A stretch of 37,269 nucleotides of DNA, taken from the NCBI GenBank assembly GCA_031291845.1, contig JARLIH010000508.1, positions 1 through 37,269 of the forward strand. Direction: 5' to 3'. Below are positions 32,505 to 37,269 of this stretch, piece by piece. This DNA is from Isosphaeraceae bacterium (GTDB lineage Bacteria; Planctomycetota; Planctomycetia; Isosphaerales; Isosphaeraceae). Position 1 is the first letter of the stretch. Each line of letters begins with the position of its first letter. The position numbers and the translations under genes are program-made. The notes below the pieces were generated by a model, which worked only from the letters and a program-made list of their open reading frames with translations, was not told the DNA's origin and made no database searches.

Positions 32505-33191
32505 TTAGGTCCGATACGCCTCCAGCAGCTTCCGCGGTAACCCAATATCCACGACCACCACCTCCCCCGTGTACGCGTTCGCTCCCGCCACCCCAAACCC
32601 CCGCTTGGGCGCCACGAACGTGACGGTAGCCGCCGCCCGCACCGCCACCCCGAGCGCCTGGCCCGTGTCCGCGTCCAAACCCGACGGCAGATCGAGCGCC
32701 AGCACCGGTTTCCCCGCCCGGTTCACGGCCTCGATCGCCCCCCGCAGCGGACCTTCGACCGCCCGCGTCAGCCCCGTGCCGAGCAACCCATCGACGACCC
32801 AGTCCGCCTGCGTCAGCAGGCTGTCGAAACGTACCACGTCGAGCGGGTCGTCGGGCCAGCTCTCCTGCCGGACCGCCGCGCGCTCGAGAACATGCCACTG
32901 AACGGCCGCGTCCCCACGGAGCCGCTCCGGCGCAGCCAGCCAGACCACGCGCACGTCCCACCCCCAGCCGTCGAGGTGCCGCGCGACCACCCCCCCGTCC
33001 CCCCCGTTGTTCCCCGGTCCGCAGAGGATGACGATCCGCGGGCGGGAACCCGTCACCCGGCCCCGCAGCCACTCGGCCGCCCCCCGCCCGGCGTTCTCCA
33101 TCAACGCCAAGGTCGGCAGCCCAAGCTCCTCGACCGCCCGGGCATCGAGCCCGCGCACCTCTTCCCGCGACATCGAACGCAGAGTCAGCAC
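32505..33191 (-). CDS. nnrE: NAD(P)H-hydrate epimerase (YjeF N-terminal domain)
   Basis: 228 residues. The enzyme interconverts R- and S-NAD(P)HX so that the damaged cofactor can be repaired by the dehydratase. The YjeF_N signatures are clear: LPTLALMENAGRGAAEWL, GPGNNGGDGGVVARHL (58-73), DWVVDGLLGTGL and DLPSGLDADTG (167-177). The C-terminal dehydratase domain of bifunctional Nnr is absent, so NnrD must be encoded elsewhere. The GTG at 33191 is supported by GGGAGG eight bases upstream; an ATG at 33173 has no such site. It diverges from the FmdB-type gene and is followed on its strand by the kinase gene's promoter region on the other side of a repeat. Confidence 0.93.
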   Translation of the reverse strand: MLTLRSMSREEVRGLDARAVEELGLPTLALMENAGRGAAEWLRGRVTGSRPRIVILCGPGNNGGDGGVVARHLDGWGWDVRVVWLAAPERLRGDAAVQWHVLERAAVRQESWPDDPLDVVRFDSLLTQADWVVDGLLGTGLTRAVEGPLRGAIEAVNRAGKPVLALDLPSGLDADTGQALGVAVRAAATVTFVAPKRGFGVAGANAYTGEVVVVDIGLPRKLLEAYRT

Positions 33192-33311
33192 GGCCCGGTC
33201 CTCCCAATCCCAGGTTTCCCCACGGTTTGGACCGGTTCACCCCGCGTTGACACGGCCGGCCCCCGCTCTCAAAATACAGGGAAGCGGACCCGCACCGAAA
33301 GGGAGACACCC

Positions 33312-33551
33312 ATGCCCATCTACGAATACCACTGCGAGCCCTGCGACCACACGTTCGAGACCCTCGTCCGCCGCCCCGCGGACGCCCCCCACTGCCCCCA
33401 CTGCGGCGGCAACTCGCTGACCAAACAGTTCAGCGTCCCCGCCGCCGCCCACACCGGACAGCCCGGCGCAACGCTCCCGGTCTGCAACGCCGGCCCCAAG
33501 GACCTCGGCTGCGGACCCGGCCAATGCCGGACGGGCATGTGCTCGTTGTAG
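33312..33551 (+). CDS. FmdB family zinc-ribbon protein
   Basis: 79 residues. MPIYEYHCEPCDHTFETLV opens with the family signature, and the ribbon has Cys8/Cys11 and Cys28/Cys31 (CPHCGG). The tail (about 40-79) is Cys- and Gly-rich (VCNAGPKDLGCGPGQC), with four further cysteines that could bind a second metal. FmdB proteins are linked by name to formamidase regulation but are generally of unknown function. The ATG at 33312 follows GGGAG by seven or so bases. It diverges from nnrE with about 120 bp between starts, which should contain both promoters. Confidence 0.87.
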   Translation: MPIYEYHCEPCDHTFETLVRRPADAPHCPHCGGNSLTKQFSVPAAAHTGQPGATLPVCNAGPKDLGCGPGQCRTGMCSL

Positions 33552-33827
33552 CGTGAGCACCCTCCCCCCACTCTGCCGACCCACAACACCGGCCGCCGGC
33601 GATTTTCTCCCCCTTTTCCTGTGTCTCGTGTCGTCGCCGTAGTTCCTTGTCCCAAAGGACTTCCGTATTTCCTGTATTTCTTGCATTGTTTGCGCCCTCC
33701 GCACGGGATCGGCCTTATACAGGGCCGTTAAAACATTGGGCCTGCCATGACTCGGCGGTCGAATCAGTCGCCGTCCGTACGCGTTTGGCACATCGCATCG
33801 CCAGACTCGTGGCGTTACCAAGCCGCG

Positions 33828-34003
33828 CCCCCGTAGGGGCGGGTTTCAAACCCGCCCAGCTTCGTACCGATGAGCAATTGTTAAATTGGCAGCTTACCCT
33901 GCCCCGTAGGGGCGGGTTTGAAACCCGCCCAGCTTCGCACCGATGAGCAATTGTTAAATTGGCTGCTTACCCTGCCCCGTAGGGGCGGGTTTGAAACCCG
34001 CCC
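33828..34003. repeat. 73-bp tandem repeat with palindromic core, two copies and a partial third
   Basis: Units begin at 33828, 33901 and 33974, exactly 73 bp apart. Each has the core GGCGGGTTTSAAACCCGCC (10-bp arms with the flanking base), found at 33837-33857, 33910-33930 and 33983-34003. The full units also share a spacer with GATGAGCAATTGTTAAATTG. The third unit stops soon after its core. Confidence 0.92.
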
Positions 34004-34063
34004 AGCTTCGCCGATCCAACCCTTCCTACCACTGGAACGGCGGAGCGTCCTGAGAAACAAAAA

Positions 34064-34088
34064 CGGCGGGTTTGAAACCCGCCCCTAC
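34064..34088 (-). repeat. Inverted copy of the palindromic core
   Basis: GGCGGGTTTGAAACCCGCC followed by CCTAC, the reverse orientation of the GTAGG-led cores at 33828-34003. Confidence 0.85.
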
Positions 34089-34328
34089 AAGTGCGCAGCG
34101 CACCCCGGGGCAAGGCCATCCACAACATCACCTCCGCTGTCCCTCGACCACCACCACCAACCCGGCCAGAAGCGCTCTCCCTACCCTTATATGCTGCACC
34201 AAGTGGGTCCTTCACCCACCTCGCGCCCGTCCCATCACGTGACCCGGCCTGGAGATACAAAAAGTACAACGTGGGTTGTCCAGCGTCGTTCAGGCGCACG
34301 TCACCCCGGCGCGGATGATCGTTCGTAG

Positions 34329-34346
34329 GGCCGGCCATTGCCGGCC
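34329..34346. repeat. Short GC hairpin
   Basis: GGCCGGC and GCCGGCC around CATT, led by GTAG as in the other repeat cores nearby. Confidence 0.6.
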
Positions 34347-34483
34347 GTGGTGCCCTGCCTGACGGTGGAACGGTTCGTTACCGTCTTTCCCCCCCGCCGC
34401 GGGAGCGGCTTCTGGTCCCCTCGCCCCGTCTTCGAGGAGAGGGATAGGGTGAGGGGGCAAACGGGGACCAGTCCCCGGAAGGA

Positions 34484-34951
34484 TCAAGGATGGAGGTTTG
34501 GATCGTCAACGCGCAGACCACACGCAAGGGCCGCCGCGTTCAGCTCATGATCGGCCGAAATGAGCGTGACAGCGCTCATGCCCAGCGCGAGCCGCTGGCT
34601 GTTCAGCTCGACCGCGGCCGCAAGCTGGACCGCGTCGTAGGCGCGCAGCCCCTGTGTCTCGGCGAGCGTCATCGCGCTCATCAGCATGCCGGGCGTGACC
34701 TCCAGGAGGTGATAGCGGTGCGCAGAAACATGACGTCGAAAACGCGTCAGGATCGTCGCAGCCAGGTTCGCCGCCAAGCTCCCGCTTCGCTGCCGACGGG
34801 TCACCGCTGCGCAGACCTCTACCGCCGTGATCCGGGCGAGAAAGATCTGGTGCGGCGTGCCAACGCCAGTCAAGGCCCGCACCCACGAGGTGCCTTTTTC
34901 CTGGATATGCCGCTTGACGATGGCGCTGGTGTCGAAGAAGTACGCCGCCAC
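34484..34951 (-). CDS. vapC: PIN domain toxin, VapC type
   Basis: 155 residues. The PIN fold is opened by AAYFFDTSAIVKRH, and the four acidic residues that bind Mg/Mn in VapC ribonucleases are present: Asp7, Glu45 (TAVEVCAAV), Asp106 (LRAYDAVQLA) and Asp134 (ISADHELNAAA). VapC toxins cut tRNA or rRNA when freed from the antitoxin. The start is a GTG at 34951, only three bases after the TGA of the antitoxin gene, so translation is coupled. The pair lies beside a repeat block and a CRISPR helicase gene, a setting typical of mobile defence regions. Confidence 0.88.
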   Translation of the reverse strand: MAAYFFDTSAIVKRHIQEKGTSWVRALTGVGTPHQIFLARITAVEVCAAVTRRQRSGSLAANLAATILTRFRRHVSAHRYHLLEVTPGMLMSAMTLAETQGLRAYDAVQLAAAVELNSQRLALGMSAVTLISADHELNAAALACGLRVDDPNLHP

Positions 34952-34954
34952 CGT

Positions 34955-35257
34955 TCACCGCCGCTCGCGGATGACGGTTTCGGAGAGAGGTTCTCCTTCG
35001 ATCACGATCGGTTCATCGTCCGCGTCCTCTGCGCCGTCGCCCCCCTCGGGGACCTGGCTCATGAGGCCGATCTTGAGCAGGTGCCGCCGAAATTCCTCCT
35101 CGGTGACCGGCCGGGCCACAGCCGACGCGGGGGATTGGTCCCGCTCGCGGAGCAGGCGAACAGCTTCGGCGATTGCCTCGTCTTCCGAAGTGAACCGTCC
35201 GCAGTCGAGGGCGGTTCGGAGAAAGCGTTCGAGGTCTTCGGGTAAATGGATGGTCAT
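34955..35257 (-). CDS. Antitoxin of the vapC pair, ribbon-helix-helix-like
   Basis: 100 residues. The N-terminus MTIHLPEDLERFLRTALDCG and the following FTSEDEAIAEAVRLLRERD form a ribbon-helix-helix-like DNA-binding unit as in ParD/CopG antitoxins. The C-terminal half is acidic (VPEGGDGAEDADDEPIVIEG), as expected for the disordered part that wraps the toxin. The ATG at 35257 is chosen because the fold starts there; an upstream frame to 35413 adds 52 residues of no clear character. AAGGAG lies about ten bases upstream. Antitoxins of this type usually repress their own promoter. Confidence 0.8.
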   Translation of the reverse strand: MTIHLPEDLERFLRTALDCGRFTSEDEAIAEAVRLLRERDQSPASAVARPVTEEEFRRHLLKIGLMSQVPEGGDGAEDADDEPIVIEGEPLSETVIRERR

Positions 35258-35698
35258 CGTGATGCCACTCCTTCGGTTTTCATTGTATCGCAGCCGCGCG
35301 AATCCGCGAGGCAGGAGGGAGCAAGGCCGCGGTGCCTTCGAGCCCTTAGGCTCCGGCAGAATTTTACTGTTTTTTTGTCGACTATTGGCGATGGACATGG
35401 TAGCACTGGACATGGTAGCACTATAGAGCCGTCTCTGTGACGTGATAGGTTTGAATAAAGTTCGTAATATTTCGACTGCACTATGTCAGCATTGCACCGG
35501 CTGGACCGAGGCTCTTGGAAAATCCGCCGCGGCAGGAAATTCGAGGAATGTGACGATCAAGAGTTAATTGGAATATTTAAAATAGACGAATGACAGATCG
35601 AAAGGACAGCTGAACGCGATGTTTCAGCTAGCGGTGGGTTGCGATGCCGAACCCATCGAAAGAGTCAGTTGCACCAATCTGTATCTAGGAGTCTCAAT
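35258..35698. other. Intergenic region between divergent vapBC and cas3
   Basis: No gene in about 440 bp, which is visibly more AT-rich than most of the window. It includes a T-run (35370-35376), a 15-bp tandem repeat (35393-35422) and the cas3 ribosome site AGGAG (35687-35691). No CRISPR repeats were seen. Both promoters should lie here. Confidence 0.5.
35393..35422. repeat. Perfect tandem repeat, 15 bp twice
   Basis: GGACATGGTAGCACT occurs at 35393-35407 and again at 35408-35422 without change. Confidence 0.9.
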
Positions 35699-37195
35699 GT
35701 GTCGACCGATACGGGCTTTCTCCCATGGTTCGCCGAACTCACGGGTCATGACTCGCCCCGCTCTTGGCAGCAAGAGCTGGCGGCTGGTGCAACCTGTCGC
35801 AACCGGCTGATTCGCATTCCCACTGGTCTCGGCAAGACGGAAGGCGTGTTGGCCGCCTGGACCTTCCATCGTGTCCATCAGGCGGATGACCGCTGGCCGC
35901 GCCGGCTAATCTGGTGCCTGCCGATGCGGGTGCTCGTGGAGCAGACGGAGCAAGTTGCCAGCAAGCTGGTATCGAGGATTCCAATACATCAACGCCCCAA
36001 GGTCCAAGTCCTTATGGGCGGCGTGGACGTCGGTGAATGGTTTCTCTTCCCCGAATGCCCGGCGATCATCATCGGTACTCAGGACATGTTGCTGTCCCGG
36101 GCGCTCAACCGCGGCTATGCCAGCGGACGGGCCCGGTGGCCGATGGAATTCGGCCTCCTGAATCACGATGCTTTATGGGTCATGGATGAAGTTCAGCTTA
36201 TGGATGTGGGGCTGGCGACGTCGGCACAACTTCAGGCGTTCCGTGAGAATGACGCTCACAAGAGCTTGCGGCCATGCCACACGTGGTGGATGAGCGCAAC
36301 GCTTCAAGCCGAGTGGCTCAAGAGTGTAGACACAGACGAATATCACAAGAGGTGGACTCAAGATCCATGCGTCGTCCCACCAACCCAACGATACGATGGT
36401 CTATGGGACGCGAAGAAGTCGCTGACAGTCGAGTCGATCAAGCATGACGACGCCACGGCGTTCGCACAGCGAATCCTGGAGCAGCACGCCGCCACAACGG
36501 CCGGTGACTATGGGCGAATCGCGCTCGTTGTCTGCAACACGGTGGATCGAGCTTGCCAGACATACGACGCGCTCCGGGCCGCTGGGCGCCTTGACGGACT
36601 GGAGTTGGTTCACAGCCGCTTTCGCCCGGCGGAACGCGAAGGTTGGCGAGAACAATTCTTATCTCGCGCCGCCTGCACACCCGACGCGGACCGAATCATC
36701 GTGGCGACTCAGGTTGTCGAAGCCGGGGTCGATATCTCGGCAGAGTGCCTCATCACCGAGCTGGCGCCATGGCCCAGTCTCGTCCAACGTATTGGTCGCT
36801 GTGCGCGCTATGGCGGAAATGGCCGAGTCGTCGTGGTCGATCGAGGTCGTGACGACGCGACGGCTGCCCCTTATCTGTCAGACGAACTCGAAAGCTCCTG
36901 GGAATCGCTCCAGGCGCTGCAGGATGTTAGTATTGCCAGTCTCGAATCCCACGAGGAATTGCTAAGCCCCGAGGGGCGAGCGAGGCTCTATCCGTTCGCC
37001 CCCGCACATCTTCTGCTGCGGCGCGAGTTCGACGAGCTATTCGATACGACGCCCGATCTGACCGGCGCCGATCTGGACATGAGTCGGTTCATTCGCTCGG
37101 GTGATGAGCGGGACTTGCAGGTCTTCTGGCTTGTCGGTAACGGCGAGTGTGGGCACAACTATTTCGGTTTGACCGGGCCGGACCGAAACTCCTGA
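35699..37195 (+). CDS. cas3: CRISPR-associated helicase Cas3, I-G/I-U type, apparently shortened
   Basis: 498 residues from a GTG at 35699, set by AGGAG seven bases upstream. It is a superfamily 2 helicase: WQQELAAG Q-motif region, Walker A RIPTGLGKTEG (39-49), DEVQ box at 163-166 (WVMDEVQLMD), SAT at 199-201, VEAGVDISAE near 340-349 and motif VI QRIGRCARYG (363-372). The helicase begins at the N-terminus with no HD nuclease ahead of it, and DEVQ replaces DEAD/H, both of which fit the I-G (formerly I-U, GSU0051-like) Cas3, where the HD domain lies C-terminal. That C-terminal part is missing: after RFIRSGDERDLQVFW the sequence loses family character and stops at 37195. Whether this is a frameshift, an insertion or a naturally split gene cannot be told here. 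Partner genes would lie to the right. Confidence 0.82.
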   Translation: MSTDTGFLPWFAELTGHDSPRSWQQELAAGATCRNRLIRIPTGLGKTEGVLAAWTFHRVHQADDRWPRRLIWCLPMRVLVEQTEQVASKLVSRIPIHQRPKVQVLMGGVDVGEWFLFPECPAIIIGTQDMLLSRALNRGYASGRARWPMEFGLLNHDALWVMDEVQLMDVGLATSAQLQAFRENDAHKSLRPCHTWWMSATLQAEWLKSVDTDEYHKRWTQDPCVVPPTQRYDGLWDAKKSLTVESIKHDDATAFAQRILEQHAATTAGDYGRIALVVCNTVDRACQTYDALRAAGRLDGLELVHSRFRPAEREGWREQFLSRAACTPDADRIIVATQVVEAGVDISAECLITELAPWPSLVQRIGRCARYGGNGRVVVVDRGRDDATAAPYLSDELESSWESLQALQDVSIASLESHEELLSPEGRARLYPFAPAHLLLRREFDELFDTTPDLTGADLDMSRFIRSGDERDLQVFWLVGNGECGHNYFGLTGPDRNS

Positions 37196-37269
37196 GTTTC
37201 GGCGAAGTGGCCCGCTCATCGAGCGACTTGGAAGACGGATCGATCGGGCGTAAGGTGGAGACTGGTAAT
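37196..37269. other. Window edge after cas3
   Basis: 74 bases after the cas3 stop. One plus-strand frame stays open to the edge (PKLLSFGEVARSSSDLEDGS), but it is too short to identify. Confidence 0.3.

Larger units (their letters stand above)
33552..34483. other. Gene-free block of intergenic repeats
   Basis: About 930 bp without a credible gene. It contains the 73-bp tandem repeat with palindromic cores (33828-34003), an inverted copy (34064-34088), a GGCCGGC/GCCGGCC hairpin (34329-34346) and an inverted repeat with CTGGTCCCC (34412-34420) and GGGGACCAG (34463-34471). Frames through it give repeated GGFETRPA-like peptides, which come from the repeats rather than from a protein. Confidence 0.7.

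Noticed and set aside
33828..34088. Possible CRISPR array
   Set aside because: The 73-bp units are identical throughout apart from scattered changes, so there are no variable spacers; only two full units exist.
33647..34328. Overlapping plus-strand frames giving repeated GGFETRPA-type peptides
   Set aside because: The peptides are translations of the palindromic repeat cores, not of a gene.

Overview
This window is GC-rich bacterial chromosome that reads as a planctomycete, most likely of the Gemmata/Isosphaera side of the phylum. The lineage call rests on two DUF1559 proteins with a type IV pilin-like N-terminus and an H-x9-DG C-terminal motif, a short secreted protein with a LEPR-XLL-like N-terminus, a CRTAC1-type TPR/FG-GAP/UnbV giant, a Pro/Ala-rich secreted protein with a C-terminal cap I associate with planctomycetes, and an ISAzo13-type transposase. 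The name is inferred from gene content; no rRNA or tRNA gene was recognised.

Layout. 1-1328 is a complete ISAzo13-like insertion sequence whose terminal repeat begins at base 1; it has cut a DUF1254/DUF1214-type gene, whose 3' end remains at 1329-1790. 1787-3428 carries three minus-strand genes: DUF1643 and two VOC/PhnB-like proteins. 3986-9363 is a run of exported proteins: a trypsin-like protease and a neighbour that share a DUF1349-like C-terminal domain, a lipoprotein and a LEPR-XLL-like protein. 9807-12779 is the TPR/FG-GAP/UnbV protein. 13551-16099 holds two convergent DUF1559 genes, one followed by a small lipoprotein gene. 16662-19198 holds a small exported protein and an orphan B12-binding-type radical SAM protein of less GC-biased composition. 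19760-22602 is a metal-resistance operon: a MerR-type promoter with a 20-bp spacer, the merR gene, and an overlapping Cu(+)-type P1B ATPase. 22902-33551 is mostly core or conserved: phoU, guaB, the Pro/Ala-rich protein, an alpha/beta-hydrolase fold protein without the usual serine, a one-pass membrane protein, a hybrid histidine kinase, an NAD(P)HX epimerase and an FmdB-type zinc ribbon. 33552-34483 is a gene-free block rich in palindromic repeats. 34484-35257 is a vapBC-type toxin-antitoxin pair. 35699-37195 is a Cas3 helicase of the I-G (formerly I-U) kind that stops early, close to the window edge.

The tightest functional units are the merR-copA operon (overlapping TGATG), the vapBC pair (3 bases apart), the DUF1559-lipoprotein pair, and the DUF1349-domain pair. 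Several intergenic gaps hold long perfect or near-perfect inverted repeats, and some of these fall into recognisable families dispersed across the window. The cas3 fragment is the only CRISPR-related gene here; no repeat-spacer array was found, and any partner genes would lie beyond the right edge.
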